The notes beneath the pieces were generated by a model that searched no databases, was not told where the DNA came from, and saw nothing but the letters and a program-made list of their open reading frames with translations. A stretch of 64,000 bases of DNA from an uncultured Pelagibacteraceae bacterium (GTDB taxonomy: Bacteria; Pseudomonadota; Alphaproteobacteria; Pelagibacterales; Pelagibacteraceae), in assembly GCA_902579925.1 (NCBI GenBank), contig CACHIS010000001.1, positions 62,001 to 126,000 on the forward strand. The letters run 5' to 3'. Of this stretch, positions 19,140 through 28,809 are shown one piece after another. Position numbers and translations under genes: made by a program. Position 1 is the stretch's first letter, and every line of letters begins with the position of its first letter.

Positions 19140-19160
19140 TTAATTAACTGGGGTAATTAA
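19140..19160. promoter_or_regulatory. Inverted repeat before dctP, possible operator
   Basis: A perfect 7-bp inverted repeat (TTAATTA at 19140-19146 and TAATTAA at 19154-19160) with a 7-base centre lies just upstream of the dctP Shine-Dalgarno. AT-rich palindromes arise by chance in this DNA, so an operator role is only a possibility. Confidence 0.3.
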
Positions 19161-19239
19161 GCATAGAATCAAATTAGAGTCTTTCTAAAAAAACGTGCAG
19201 ATGACGCACTATTTTAATTAATTTCAATCTAGGGTAGTA

Positions 19240-20193
19240 TTAATTAACTTTATTTACACAACTTCCGGTGTTGAAAAACTCATCAATGTTATCAATTGCT
19301 AAATTGGCCATTGCAATCCTGGTGTCCTTAGTTGCACTACCTAAATGAGGTAAAATGAACGCTGATTTAATTTTTAGATATCCGGGATTTAAATTTGGTT
19401 CATTCTTGTAAACATCTAAACCCGCTGCATATATTTTTCTTCTGTTAAGTGCGTCTATCAAAGCGTCATCATCAACTATATCACCTCTTGCAACATTTGT
19501 TATTACTGCTCCTTTTGGAAAATATTCAACTGTTTCTTTATTTATCATATTTTCAGTTTCTTTAGTTGCAGGGCAACAAATAGACAAGACATCTGAAACT
19601 GAAAAAAGACTTTTAATATTATCGTGATAAGTAGCTCCATTTTCTTTATCTTCAGATAACTTTGATCTATTGTGATAATGTATGACCATACCTAAGGACT
19701 TTGCTATTCTTGCAATTTTTTGTCCAATCCTTCCCATCCCTAAAACACCTAACCTAGTTCCAGTTAGTTGCTTACCAATTAAATAATCTGCTGACCATTT
19801 CCAACCACCGTCTTTTGCAGACTGAATACCTTCTGAAGCCCTTCTGCATGCACCTAAAATTAATAGTATGCCGATTTCTGCAGTAGCATCGGACAATACA
19901 TCTGGAGTATTGGTAACTGCGATACCTTTTTCTTTAGCAGCATTTAAGTCGATATTTCCAAAACCTACTGCAAAGTTTGAGATAATCTTAATTGTATCAG
20001 GCAACTTGCTAATAGTCCCTTTATCCATTTTATCAGTAAGTGATGTTAAGATTCCATCACAACCTCGGCTCATATCTATTACTTTGGATTGAGAATATAG
20101 CTCATCATTGGTATTAAATATTGGATTAAATATTTTAGACGCTTTATCCTCACTATCTTTGATCAATTTTCTTGTAATCAAAATTTTTTTCAT
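19240..20193 (-). CDS. D-2-hydroxyacid dehydrogenase (glyoxylate/hydroxypyruvate reductase type)
   Basis: A 317-residue NAD(P)-dependent dehydrogenase. It has the Rossmann motif GMGRIGQKIARIAKSLG near residue 150, the catalytic Arg in NVARGDIVDDDAL near 233, Glu in NEPNLNPGY near 263 and His in LPHLGSAT near 283. These enzymes interconvert 2-keto and D-2-hydroxy acids. It lies between the TRAP genes and the FAD-linked D-acid dehydrogenase, consistent with hydroxyacid metabolism. The spacer to the next gene upstream is 11 bases. Confidence 0.92.
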   Translation of the reverse strand: MKKILITRKLIKDSEDKASKIFNPIFNTNDELYSQSKVIDMSRGCDGILTSLTDKMDKGTISKLPDTIKIISNFAVGFGNIDLNAAKEKGIAVTNTPDVLSDATAEIGILLILGACRRASEGIQSAKDGGWKWSADYLIGKQLTGTRLGVLGMGRIGQKIARIAKSLGMVIHYHNRSKLSEDKENGATYHDNIKSLFSVSDVLSICCPATKETENMINKETVEYFPKGAVITNVARGDIVDDDALIDALNRRKIYAAGLDVYKNEPNLNPGYLKIKSAFILPHLGSATKDTRIAMANLAIDNIDEFFNTGSCVNKVN

Positions 20194-20204
20194 AAACTTT
20201 TTTA

Positions 20205-21578
20205 TTAATTAAGATCGAATATCTTGCCAGGATTCATAATATTATTTTGATCAATACTTCTTTTAATCAACTTCATTAAAGGAATATTGTCTCCATGCTC
20301 TTTTAGAAGATATTCTTTTTTGTGAAGACCCACGCCGTGTTCACCAGTTATTGTTCCATTTAATTCTAATGTCTTTTTAATCAATAAGTCATTAAATTCC
20401 CTTATTTTTTTATAAGTTTCTTTTTTTTCAGGATCAAATGGTAACAGTACATGAAAGTTCCCATCTCCAAGATGGCCCACCATTGGAGCCCTAAGTCCAA
20501 ATTTTTTTGCTTGCTCCTCAGCATAATTTACGCATTCTGTTATATTTGAAATAGGTAGACACACATCTGTCGAGTAAACTCTTCCATTATTTATCAAAGC
20601 TTTTACAGAATAGTATACATCCCATCTAGCTCTCCAAAGTTTATTTCTTTCTTCTAAATCTTTGGCCCATTTAAATGAGCTACCATCATTATCTTTGGAG
20701 ATTTCTTCCACGATTTTGATATTTTCATTATTAGATAGTTCTGTGCCGTGAAATTCAAAAAAGAGCGTAGGTGTTTCTTCAACATTGGTTAATTTTGAGT
20801 AATTTATACTTATGCCCATTTGATCTTTGTTGAGCATTTCAATTCTTGCAATTGGTACACCATATTGAATTACTTGTTGTGCAGTTTGAACTGCTTTCTC
20901 CAAAGATGGGAAATGACAAACAGCAGACATTATACTTTCTGGTATAGGTGAGAGCCTTAATTGAACCTCAGTTATTATCCCTAATGTTCCTTCAGAGCCT
21001 ATAAATAAATTAGTTAGATTATAACCTGCTGAAGTTTTTTTTGTTCTTCCACCTGTATTAATAATATCACCAGTGGGCATAACAACTGTAAGACCTGTGA
21101 TAACAGTCTTCATAGTACCGTATTTAACAGCCATTGTTCCTGAGGCTGATGTAGAAGCCATGCCACCAATAGCTGCATTTGCGCCTGGATCGATTGGAAA
21201 AAAAACCCCATCTTCTCTTAAATATTCGTTTAGTTGCTCTTTTGTTACGCAAGCTTGAACTCTACAATCAAAGTCCTCGGCATTAACACTTAAAATTTTG
21301 TTCATCTTTTCTAAACATATAGTTATTCCCTCCTCATTGCCTACAACATTACCCTCAAGGGATGTCCCTGTACCAAATGGCACTACAGGAATCTTATGTT
21401 CATTACAAAGTCTTAGTATTTGAGAAACCTCTTCATTAGTTTCTGGAAATACTACAGCTTTTGATAAAATCGGATCATAGGTGTCTTCACCTCTCGCATA
21501 ATTTGTTCTAGTAGATATAGAAGTTGAAAATCTTGAATTAAAAATCTTTTTAAGTTCAGTTTGGACTTGATCATTCAT
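20205..21578 (-). CDS. FAD-linked oxidase, D-lactate/glycolate dehydrogenase type (GlcD-like)
   Basis: A 457-residue FAD_binding_4 and FAD-oxidase C-terminal protein. Seen are VPFGTGTSLEGN near residue 66, GANAAIGGMASTSASGTM near 131, IGSEGTLGIITEV near 193, the metal-binding VGHLGDGNFHV near 373 and TGEHGVGLHKKEYL near 417. It oxidises D-lactate, glycolate or related D-hydroxy acids and feeds electrons to quinone or cytochrome c. It complements the two FMN L-type oxidases upstream. Confidence 0.93.
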   Translation of the reverse strand: MNDQVQTELKKIFNSRFSTSISTRTNYARGEDTYDPILSKAVVFPETNEEVSQILRLCNEHKIPVVPFGTGTSLEGNVVGNEEGITICLEKMNKILSVNAEDFDCRVQACVTKEQLNEYLREDGVFFPIDPGANAAIGGMASTSASGTMAVKYGTMKTVITGLTVVMPTGDIINTGGRTKKTSAGYNLTNLFIGSEGTLGIITEVQLRLSPIPESIMSAVCHFPSLEKAVQTAQQVIQYGVPIARIEMLNKDQMGISINYSKLTNVEETPTLFFEFHGTELSNNENIKIVEEISKDNDGSSFKWAKDLEERNKLWRARWDVYYSVKALINNGRVYSTDVCLPISNITECVNYAEEQAKKFGLRAPMVGHLGDGNFHVLLPFDPEKKETYKKIREFNDLLIKKTLELNGTITGEHGVGLHKKEYLLKEHGDNIPLMKLIKRSIDQNNIMNPGKIFDLN

Positions 21579-21617
21579 ATGAAAGAATACTAATAAAGAT
21601 TAAGAGAAAAATACAGC

Positions 21618-22784
21618 TTATTTAGTTAGCATTTTCTTTATGTTTTCTAAAGCTTGTGAAATATTATCTCTTGAGGCTGCAAAGCTAAATCTTACGTAAT
21701 TTTGGCAGGTTTCGCCAAAAGCTGACCCCGGCACTATTGCTACTCCTGCTTCATGCATAGCCTTTCTAGCAAACTCTGCTCCATTCATCCCGGTGCCAAT
21801 TACTTTAGGAAATGCATAAAAAGCTCCACCGGGCAAACTACATTCAACTCCAGGTAAATCATTTAAACCTTTATAAATTATATCTCTTCTTTGTGTAAAT
21901 TTTTCCATCATAGCATCAATTGAATCATCAGGACCATCCAATGCAGCAATTCCTGCAAATTGAGCTGCAGCATTAACGCATGAGACACTGTTAATTAACA
22001 ATTTGTTAACATGTTCAACTAAATGTTGGGGCCAAAAACTCCAACCAAGTCTCCATCCAGTCATAGAATAAGCTTTACTCCATCCCTCTAACACTATTAA
22101 TCTTTCTCTTAATTCTGGATAATTAAAAAATGTTGGCATTTCTTTTCCGTCAAAAATTTGTCTGCTATAAATCTCATCACTAAGTATTGTTACATGGGGG
22201 TGTTTTTTAAGACCATCAGCTAGAACATCAATATCCTTTCTATCCACAAAGCTTCCAGTTGGATTGTTGGGGTTAATTAAAATTAACAATCGAGTTTTAT
22301 CTGTTATTAAAGATAATATTTTATCTGGATCAAATTTTAGATCTTTATTTTCTGTCAAATCATATGGAACTGAAGTTGAACCTGTATAATTTATCATAGA
22401 CTCGTAAATCGGGAATGCGGGTGTTGGATGTATAATTTCTGCTCCCGGCTCACCAAAACATTGGATAGCATAACTCATTGTAGGCTTTCCACCTGGCATT
22501 ATTATTATTCTTTCAAAATCAATATCTACGTTATAACGTTTTTTTATCCATCTAGTTACTGATTGACGACACTCTGGGATACCGTTTGACATTACATATC
22601 CATGATGTCCGTCATCAAGTGCTTTTTTAGCAGCCTCAACAACATGTTTTGGAGTTTTAAAATCTGGTTGCCCTAATCCTAAATGGATCATAGGTTTTCC
22701 TTGAGCTTCTAGTTTTTTTGCCTCCGCAAGAACGGTAAATGCTGACTCTGTACCTAATCTCTCAAGACTTTTAGCTAATTTCAT
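21618..22784 (-). CDS. Class I aminotransferase (PLP-dependent)
   Basis: A 388-residue fold-type I aminotransferase. It has the N-terminal IHLGLGQPDFKTP near residue 32, the NPNNPTGSF motif near 168, the DEIYSRQIF motif near 200, the PLP-binding Lys in GWSKAYSMTGWRLGW near 233 and the substrate Arg in YVRFSFAAS near 365. It probably transaminates 2-keto acids produced by the neighbouring oxidases; the substrate is not determined. The 10-base spacer to the FMN oxidase upstream indicates one operon. Confidence 0.92.
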   Translation of the reverse strand: MKLAKSLERLGTESAFTVLAEAKKLEAQGKPMIHLGLGQPDFKTPKHVVEAAKKALDDGHHGYVMSNGIPECRQSVTRWIKKRYNVDIDFERIIIMPGGKPTMSYAIQCFGEPGAEIIHPTPAFPIYESMINYTGSTSVPYDLTENKDLKFDPDKILSLITDKTRLLILINPNNPTGSFVDRKDIDVLADGLKKHPHVTILSDEIYSRQIFDGKEMPTFFNYPELRERLIVLEGWSKAYSMTGWRLGWSFWPQHLVEHVNKLLINSVSCVNAAAQFAGIAALDGPDDSIDAMMEKFTQRRDIIYKGLNDLPGVECSLPGGAFYAFPKVIGTGMNGAEFARKAMHEAGVAIVPGSAFGETCQNYVRFSFAASRDNISQALENIKKMLTK

Positions 22785-22794
22785 AATTTATCCT

Positions 22795-23946
22795 CTATTT
22801 TCTATAGATTAATTTTGAACTATTCAACTCTTTTAAATTTTTACAGCCCATTAAAACCATATTTCTATTTATCTCATCGTGCATGTTTTGAAGCAAATGT
22901 TCAACACCTTGTTGCCCACCTGCGGCCAAAGAGAACAAAAACATTTTTCCAAAACTACAGGCTTTTGCACCTGCTGCTATAGCCTTTAAAACATGTGTTC
23001 CTCTTCTAACCCCTCCATCCAAAATTATTTCTAATTTATCACCTACAGCATCCGAAATCGCCTTTACTTGATCAAAGGGCGATCGTGATCCATCCAGCTG
23101 TCTACCTCCATGATTTGAGATCATTATAGCGGTGCAACCAATATCAATTGCTCGTTTTGCATCTTCAATTGACATAACTCCTTTTAGTGCAAAAGGTCCA
23201 TTCCACCTCTTTGCACAATATTCTGCATCCTTCCATCCCATTGCAGGATCGTATTGTTCATTGATATATTCGATGACGGACTTTGAGATATTTGTTCCTT
23301 TGTCTGTTTTTTTTTTAACATTTGATAATTCAAATTTTTTACCAGTTAAATAATTAAATACCCATCTCGGTCTCATTGCAAAACTTAATAAGCTTTGTAA
23401 GGTTAATTTTGGTGGTGTTGTAAAACCTGTCCTGTGATCTTTTTCTCTATTACCTGCTACTAGAGTATCGACCGTTAAACACATTGCATCAAAACCAGAT
23501 CTTCTAGACCTATCAATCAAATCATCCGAAATAGATCTGTCTTTATGAACATAAAGTTGAAATAATTTCGGACCACTAGAAATATTAGATATTTCCTCAA
23601 TAGAATTATTTCCCATAGAGGACATACTGTAAAAAGTACCATATTTTTCGGCAGCTCTAGCTGAAGCTTTATCTCCTTCGGGATGGTAAAGTCTTTGCAT
23701 AGCAGCTGGTGAAAGAAATATTGGAATATCTATTTTTCTTCCAAACAAAGTTGTTGATAAGTCTGGTTTACCAACACTTGCTAAAATGTTTGGGACCAAA
23801 TCACATTCGTTAAATGAGTCTGTATTTCTTCTTAAAGTTGACTCATCATCAGAGCCACCGTCTATATAGTGAAAAATTGGTGAAGGTAATTTTTTTTTAG
23901 CTAATTTCCTAAAATCATCAAAATTATGACAATTTTTTAAACTCAC
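22795..23946 (-). CDS. FMN-dependent alpha-hydroxyacid oxidase, copy 2 (LldD-like)
   Basis: A 383-residue FMN-linked (S)-2-hydroxyacid dehydrogenase. Motifs include HYIDGGSDDESTLRRN near residue 26, LTVDTLVAGNREKDHR near 157, and the active-site MISNHGGRQLDGSRSPFDQ near 275 with the catalytic His and two Args. A C-terminal segment follows ILDGGVRRGTH. It starts 1 base after the paralogue upstream (23948-25099), to which it is clearly similar along its length. Two tandem copies suggest divergence for different 2-hydroxy acids. Confidence 0.93.
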   Translation of the reverse strand: MSLKNCHNFDDFRKLAKKKLPSPIFHYIDGGSDDESTLRRNTDSFNECDLVPNILASVGKPDLSTTLFGRKIDIPIFLSPAAMQRLYHPEGDKASARAAEKYGTFYSMSSMGNNSIEEISNISSGPKLFQLYVHKDRSISDDLIDRSRRSGFDAMCLTVDTLVAGNREKDHRTGFTTPPKLTLQSLLSFAMRPRWVFNYLTGKKFELSNVKKKTDKGTNISKSVIEYINEQYDPAMGWKDAEYCAKRWNGPFALKGVMSIEDAKRAIDIGCTAIMISNHGGRQLDGSRSPFDQVKAISDAVGDKLEIILDGGVRRGTHVLKAIAAGAKACSFGKMFLFSLAAGGQQGVEHLLQNMHDEINRNMVLMGCKNLKELNSSKLIYRK

Positions 23947-23947
23947 A

Positions 23948-25099
23948 CTATTTTCTAAATCTTAAATTACTTCTATTTAAGTCACTTATCTTTGTACAGC
24001 CCATGAGTTTCATATCTCTTTGCAGTTCAGCTTTGTACTGACCTAAAGCTCTCTCAACCCCCGCTTGACCTGCTGCAGCTAGTGCATAAAGATATAATCT
24101 TCCACCAGAACATGCTTTAGCGCCTAATGATAACGCTTTAAGCATATGAGTACCTCTATGAATTCCACCTTCACATATTACATCAAGCTTATCACCAACA
24201 GCATCAACAATTTCAGCAAGTTGATCAAAAGGAGACCTTGATCCATCAAGTTGTCTTCCTCCATGATTTGATACCATTATACCAGTGCATCCTATGTCTG
24301 CTGCTCTTTTTGCATCTTCTACACTCATAATTCCTTTAAGAGCAAAATGACCTCCCCATTTAGAGCAAAGATTTTCAGCGTCTTTCCAATTCATAGATTG
24401 ATCCAACATAGTTGAAAAATAATTTCCAATTGATGAGTTAACATCAGTACCTTCTTTCACAAAATCTTGCAAATGAGGTAATTCAAACTTACCTTTTGTT
24501 AGATAATTAATACCCCACATCGGCTTAGTAGCAAAACTAAATAAACTTGCTAAAGTTAACTTTGGTGGAGAGGTAAATCCTGTTCTTAAGTCTCTCTCTC
24601 TGTTTCCTCCAGTAATAGTATCAACTGTTAAAGCCATCACATCAAATTTTGCTGCTTTAGCTCTTTCCAAACAAGAGTCATTTAAACCTCTATCTTTATG
24701 AAAATAAAATTGAAACATTTTAGGAGTATCAATCATTGAAGAAATTTCTTCTACGCTCACTGTAGCTAAAGCAGAAACTCCAAACATTGTATTGAATTTT
24801 TTAGCTGCTTTTCCTACCGCTCTTTCACCATCATAATGAAAAAGTCTTTGTAAAGCTGTTGGAGAAAGGTAAAAAGGTAAATCCAGTTTTTTACCGAATA
24901 TTGTAGTTGATAAATCTATATTCTCAACTCCCCTCAAAACATTAGGAACTAAATCCACATCATCAAATGCACTTGTGTTTCTTGCGTAAGTAACTTCATC
25001 GTCAGCTGCCCCGTCAATATAATGAAATATTGGTGACGGTAATTTTTTTTGAGCTAATTTTCTAAAATCTCTAAAGTTATGACAATCTTTTAAATTCAT
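23948..25099 (-). CDS. FMN-dependent alpha-hydroxyacid oxidase, copy 1 (LldD-like)
   Basis: A 383-residue FMN-linked 2-hydroxyacid dehydrogenase, the same length as its downstream neighbour and sharing nearly every motif (HYIDGAADDE near 26, LTVDTITGGNRERDLRTG near 157, MVSNHGGRQLDGSRSPFDQ near 275). The substrate-facing stretch (SALATVSVEEIS here, SSMGNNSIEEIS in the copy) differs. These enzymes oxidise L-lactate, glycolate and similar acids and pass electrons to the respiratory chain. The pair is a tandem duplication. Confidence 0.93.
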   Translation of the reverse strand: MNLKDCHNFRDFRKLAQKKLPSPIFHYIDGAADDEVTYARNTSAFDDVDLVPNVLRGVENIDLSTTIFGKKLDLPFYLSPTALQRLFHYDGERAVGKAAKKFNTMFGVSALATVSVEEISSMIDTPKMFQFYFHKDRGLNDSCLERAKAAKFDVMALTVDTITGGNRERDLRTGFTSPPKLTLASLFSFATKPMWGINYLTKGKFELPHLQDFVKEGTDVNSSIGNYFSTMLDQSMNWKDAENLCSKWGGHFALKGIMSVEDAKRAADIGCTGIMVSNHGGRQLDGSRSPFDQLAEIVDAVGDKLDVICEGGIHRGTHMLKALSLGAKACSGGRLYLYALAAAGQAGVERALGQYKAELQRDMKLMGCTKISDLNRSNLRFRK

Positions 25100-25108
25100 T
25101 GAATATTC

Positions 25109-25618
25109 CTAGAACTTTTTAAGAAAATTAAACATATAACTATTTGCCCCAGGATTCTTATCCCCTAAGCTTGCGTTAGATACATGATTATAAGATACGG
25201 CAAAGTTAGTTGTATCGGAAGTTTTATAAGAGAATTGTACTTCTGACTTGAATTCCAAAACATGACCCAAATCTTTTCCATCACCTTCATGATATAGTCC
25301 TGGGGCAAAACTTGGGGTAAAATAAAAAGAACCCATATCCACATTCCATTCAACACCTGTATAAACGTACGCAGCTGAGTTTTCAGTTAAAAATCCACCC
25401 GTAATTGGAGAGACATTTCCTAAAAATGTGTCTCGATTTAAATTTTCATCTTGATGTTGAAAACCAAACAGTGTTGCTTTTTGTTTATCATCGCTAAAAT
25501 CAAAATTTCCAACAAATAGATTTATTTGATGGTTTTCATTTTGTACTGTTGTATCTCCATATAATTTTGAAGGAAAAATCAAAATTATTACAATTAAAAA
25601 AAATTGTTTAAGGTTCAT
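25109..25618 (-). CDS. PagL-like outer-membrane lipid A deacylase family protein
   Basis: A 169-residue protein with an N-terminal signal sequence and beta-strand-like mature region. The motif SYNHVSNASLGDKNPGANS near the C-terminus matches the PagL (acyloxyacyl hydrolase) catalytic His-x-Ser and its following Gly/Asn block, and SYKTSDTTNFAVSY fits a barrel strand. It ends FNFLKKF with a terminal Phe, as in outer-membrane barrels. I start at ATG 25618; a TTG at 25630 would add four residues. It would trim a 3-O-acyl chain from lipid A. It follows ccmH by 14 bases. Confidence 0.8.
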   Translation of the reverse strand: MNLKQFFLIVIILIFPSKLYGDTTVQNENHQINLFVGNFDFSDDKQKATLFGFQHQDENLNRDTFLGNVSPITGGFLTENSAAYVYTGVEWNVDMGSFYFTPSFAPGLYHEGDGKDLGHVLEFKSEVQFSYKTSDTTNFAVSYNHVSNASLGDKNPGANSYMFNFLKKF

Positions 25619-25632
25619 AGTTTTGTTCAAGA

Positions 25633-25995
25633 TTATTTTCTAATATAAAATTTTTTAATGATTATGGCACCGCCCACAAGGAATATCAAGAGAGGCATTA
25701 ACCATAAAAAATAAGTATTTTTATTCAAAACTGGGTCGTACAATATCCATTCCCCGTATTTTTTTTTCAAAAAGCTATAAATTTGCTCCTCTGTCATCCC
25801 CTCGCTTATTTTATTACTAATTACCAATTTTAAACTTAATGCAAATTCTGAGTCAGAATCATAAACTGATTGGCCCTGACAAATTAGACATCTTAAATTT
25901 TTAGCAATTTTATTTTCAGTTTCAATTTCATCTGCTTTTATTAAATTAAAATTAAAAATCAAAACTATAATAAAAAATATATGTAACAATCTCAT
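25633..25995 (-). CDS. ccmH: Cytochrome c maturation protein CcmH (CcmL-type)
   Basis: A 120-residue protein with an N-terminal signal/anchor (about residues 3-21), the redox motif LRCLICQGQSV near residue 34 and a C-terminal membrane helix (about 95-113). It is the short, single-domain CcmH that reduces apocytochrome c cysteines in the periplasm. The start overlaps the ccmG stop by 4 bases. No CcmI domain is fused. Confidence 0.93.
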   Translation of the reverse strand: MRLLHIFFIIVLIFNFNLIKADEIETENKIAKNLRCLICQGQSVYDSDSEFALSLKLVISNKISEGMTEEQIYSFLKKKYGEWILYDPVLNKNTYFLWLMPLLIFLVGGAIIIKKFYIRK

Positions 25996-26510
25996 TTTAT
26001 TATTTTCTCAATCTCTATCAAGTTTCTATTATTTATTGGGCCGATATATCTTTTTATGATTTTATTTTTATGTATTAAAAAACTTTCAGGCACACCATAA
26101 GCACCCCAATTAATAGAGGATGTGCCATCTTTATCGACAAAAATTTTATCATACGGGTTACCTAATTCTCCTAAAAAATTTTGTGCATTTTTATTATTAT
26201 CTTTATAATTAAGACCTATCAATTCTATTTCTTCACTTTTTTTTAGTTTCATTAAAAACTTATGTTCATCTCTACAAGGAATACACCACGAGGCCCATAT
26301 ATTCACCAAGTAGAATTTATTTTTGTTAAAAATATTTTCTGAAATAATATCTAAATTAGTATCAAAAGATTTGAAGACTAATGATGGAACTTTTTTTTCT
26401 AAATCTACATTTGGTGTATATATATTTGAATTTTTTAAACCTTTAAAAAAAATTATAAAAGTCGCAGTAAAAACTATAATTATTATTATTGGTATAATGT
26501 TAAATCTCAT
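25992..26510 (-). CDS. ccmG: Thiol:disulfide interchange protein CcmG/DsbE
   Basis: A 172-residue membrane-anchored thioredoxin-fold protein with an N-terminal helix (residues 5-22). The active site is WASWCIPCRDEH near residue 77, and the cis-Pro region AYGVPESFLIHK is near 137. It supplies reductant for haem attachment to cytochrome c. It overlaps ccmF by 11 bases and ccmH by 4 bases. Confidence 0.95.
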   Translation of the reverse strand: MRFNIIPIIIIIVFTATFIIFFKGLKNSNIYTPNVDLEKKVPSLVFKSFDTNLDIISENIFNKNKFYLVNIWASWCIPCRDEHKFLMKLKKSEEIELIGLNYKDNNKNAQNFLGELGNPYDKIFVDKDGTSSINWGAYGVPESFLIHKNKIIKRYIGPINNRNLIEIEKIIK

Positions 26511-28377
26511 ATCTTTTTTTAAACATACTCATTAGTCCACCAAAACTTAGAAGTAGCACTGAGATCCATATCCAAATCATTAATGGCTTAACTTGGTATC
26601 TGATATTAAAATATTCTTGGTTCTGTACATAATTCATTGTAATAAATTTATCTGTAAAAAAGTTTGTTTTAATGTCCGCCTCACTAGTTACAATATTTGG
26701 TTGATTATATATTCTAAGCTCTGGCCTCAGAGCATCTATTGAACCATCTTCATGCTCCACTTTAAACTTTCCAATTATCGATTTAAAATTTTTACCGTTT
26801 TCTTGAACTATATTAGCAAAGTTTATTGAAAATTTATCAGACTTGAAAGTTTCACCAATTTTTAAATTAGTAATAACTTCAGTAGAAAAGATATTATTTA
26901 ATAAGATACTAAGTATTAATAAACTGAAACCAAAATGGGCAACATTTTGGGATAAATTTTTTAATTTTTTTATGAAAAATTCTCTTAAAGTTACAAAAAA
27001 TAAAAAAAAAGCACTTGATACCAGAATAGTATTTACCAAAAAACTTATGTCAAATTCCTTGATAATTAATGCTGATATCAAAAAAGAGATTATTAATAAT
27101 AAAAGCATATTAAGTTTATCTTGAAAATCTGACTTTATCCATTTTAGTTTTGGCCCTATTGCCATTGCAAATAGAAATGGAATTAAGAGGGGTAATATGA
27201 GTTTATTATAAAAAGGTGGCCCCACAGATATTTTATTTGAGGTCAAAACCTCTAAAAAAATAGGATAAATAGTCCCTATTAAAACAACTGAAAGGAAGTA
27301 CATCATAAACCAATTGTTAACTAAAATTGATGTTTCTTTACTTAACCAAAAAAAATTATTTTCTGTTTTCTCTTTATCTTTATGAAAAAAGAAAAAAATA
27401 AATATGGATAAAAAAATCAATGAAAATAAAAAAATTAAAATAAATAGACCTCTCTCTGGATCGTTAGCGAATGTGTGAACTGAATTAAGAATACCTGATC
27501 TTACTAAAAAAGTGCCACTCATGCTTAGAGCAAAAGTTGCTATAGAAAGAACCATCGCCCATGATGTAAGTATTCCTTTTTTTTCTAAAACTAAAATACA
27601 ATGTAAAAGAGTGGTTAATGCAAACCAAGGCATTAAAGATACATTTTCAACAGGGTCCCAAAACCAAAATCCTCCCCAACCCAATTCATAATAAGCCCAA
27701 ACTGATCCTAATAAAATTCCCAAAGTAAGAAAAATCCAAGATACTAAAACCCACTGTTTAATATGTTTTGCCCATTCTTTAGATACATAAGATGAAACCA
27801 TCGCAGCAAGAGCTGATGAGAAAATTATAGAGGAACCTACATACCCTAAATATAAAATTGGCGGATGTATAGCTAAAGCTGGATCTTGTAATATTGGATT
27901 TAGACCCAGACCCTCCTCTGGCACAGGAAAAATAAAATTAAAAGGACTGGAAGTTTTAATTAGAAATACAAAAAATCCAATAATTATTATTTGTTGAAAT
28001 AATAGAGTGAAAATTCTGTAATTTTTTGGTTGTCTATCTGACTTTAATAAAAATATAAATACAAATAAAGTTAGCACTAATAGCCATAACAATAAGCTTC
28101 CTTCATGGTTTCCCCAAGTTCCTGAAATTTTATAAAACAATGGTTTAGTTGTATGAGAATGATTAAAAACAGTTTCATTGCTAAAATCTGAATTTATGAA
28201 AGATACAATTAATCCAACAAAACTAATAATAACAAAAAAAAATTGAAGAAATGTAAAAGATATTATTTTTTTATCTAAATTTTCAGCATTTTTTAAATTG
28301 TTTATTGAAAAAAATATAATAAAAAATGAAAAAAAAAGTCCAAAATTTAGAGAATAAGATCCTATCAAGCTAGCCAA
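26500..28377 (-). CDS. ccmF: Cytochrome c haem lyase CcmF
   Basis: A 625-residue polytopic membrane protein, normal length for CcmF. It has the signature GTWGNHEGSLLLW near residue 85 and the haem-handling WWD region, read here as YYELGWGGFWFWDPVENVSL near residue 225. The periplasmic loop near residues 500-590 and a final helix are present. It ligates haem from CcmE to apocytochrome c. It lies 2 bases after ccmE. Confidence 0.96.
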   Translation of the reverse strand: MASLIGSYSLNFGLFFSFFIIFFSINNLKNAENLDKKIISFTFLQFFFVIISFVGLIVSFINSDFSNETVFNHSHTTKPLFYKISGTWGNHEGSLLLWLLVLTLFVFIFLLKSDRQPKNYRIFTLLFQQIIIIGFFVFLIKTSSPFNFIFPVPEEGLGLNPILQDPALAIHPPILYLGYVGSSIIFSSALAAMVSSYVSKEWAKHIKQWVLVSWIFLTLGILLGSVWAYYELGWGGFWFWDPVENVSLMPWFALTTLLHCILVLEKKGILTSWAMVLSIATFALSMSGTFLVRSGILNSVHTFANDPERGLFILIFLFSLIFLSIFIFFFFHKDKEKTENNFFWLSKETSILVNNWFMMYFLSVVLIGTIYPIFLEVLTSNKISVGPPFYNKLILPLLIPFLFAMAIGPKLKWIKSDFQDKLNMLLLLIISFLISALIIKEFDISFLVNTILVSSAFFLFFVTLREFFIKKLKNLSQNVAHFGFSLLILSILLNNIFSTEVITNLKIGETFKSDKFSINFANIVQENGKNFKSIIGKFKVEHEDGSIDALRPELRIYNQPNIVTSEADIKTNFFTDKFITMNYVQNQEYFNIRYQVKPLMIWIWISVLLLSFGGLMSMFKKRYEI

Positions 28378-28379
28378 GT

Positions 28380-28799
28380 TTACTTCTCCTCTAATGCGGC
28401 CTTTACTTCTGGAGGCATATAATTTTCATCGTGTTTAGCTAGAATTTTTGTAGCTAAAAAAAAATTTTTATCTTTTAAATATCCCTCTGCAACAACTCCT
28501 TTTTCTTCAGAAAAAAGATTTGGCATAACACCAGAGTAAACTACATTAATTTCATTTTTAAAATCTGTAACAACAAAATTTATTTCTTTTGAAATTATAG
28601 ATATTGAGTTTTTTTTAACCATTCCACCAATTCTAATTTTTTTTTTATCAATTTCACTCAATGCTTTAATTTCAGTTGGAGATTTAAAAAAAACAACATT
28701 TTCTTCTAAAGATTTAATTATTAAAAAAACAGATAAAACAACAGTAATTAAAACAAGTGATATAAAAAAAAATCTTAATTTAACTTTACGCCCATACAT
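28380..28799 (-). CDS. ccmE: Haem chaperone CcmE
   Basis: A 139-residue periplasmic haem chaperone with an N-terminal anchor (about 8-27) and an OB-fold domain. The covalent haem-binding His is in [13 protein letters not shown] near residue 122, with the axial Tyr four residues on. It accepts haem from CcmC and donates it to CcmF. It lies 10 bases after ccmD and 2 before ccmF. Confidence 0.96.
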   Translation of the reverse strand: MYGRKVKLRFFFISLVLITVVLSVFLIIKSLEENVVFFKSPTEIKALSEIDKKKIRIGGMVKKNSISIISKEINFVVTDFKNEINVVYSGVMPNLFSEEKGVVAEGYLKDKNFFLATKILAKHDENYMPPEVKAALEEK

Positions 28800-28809
28800 G
28801 TTTCAAAAG

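Noticed and set aside
22795-25099. Large direct repeat or assembly duplication across the FMN oxidases
   Set aside because: The two genes are clearly diverged in DNA and protein sequence; they are paralogues, not a duplicated assembly.
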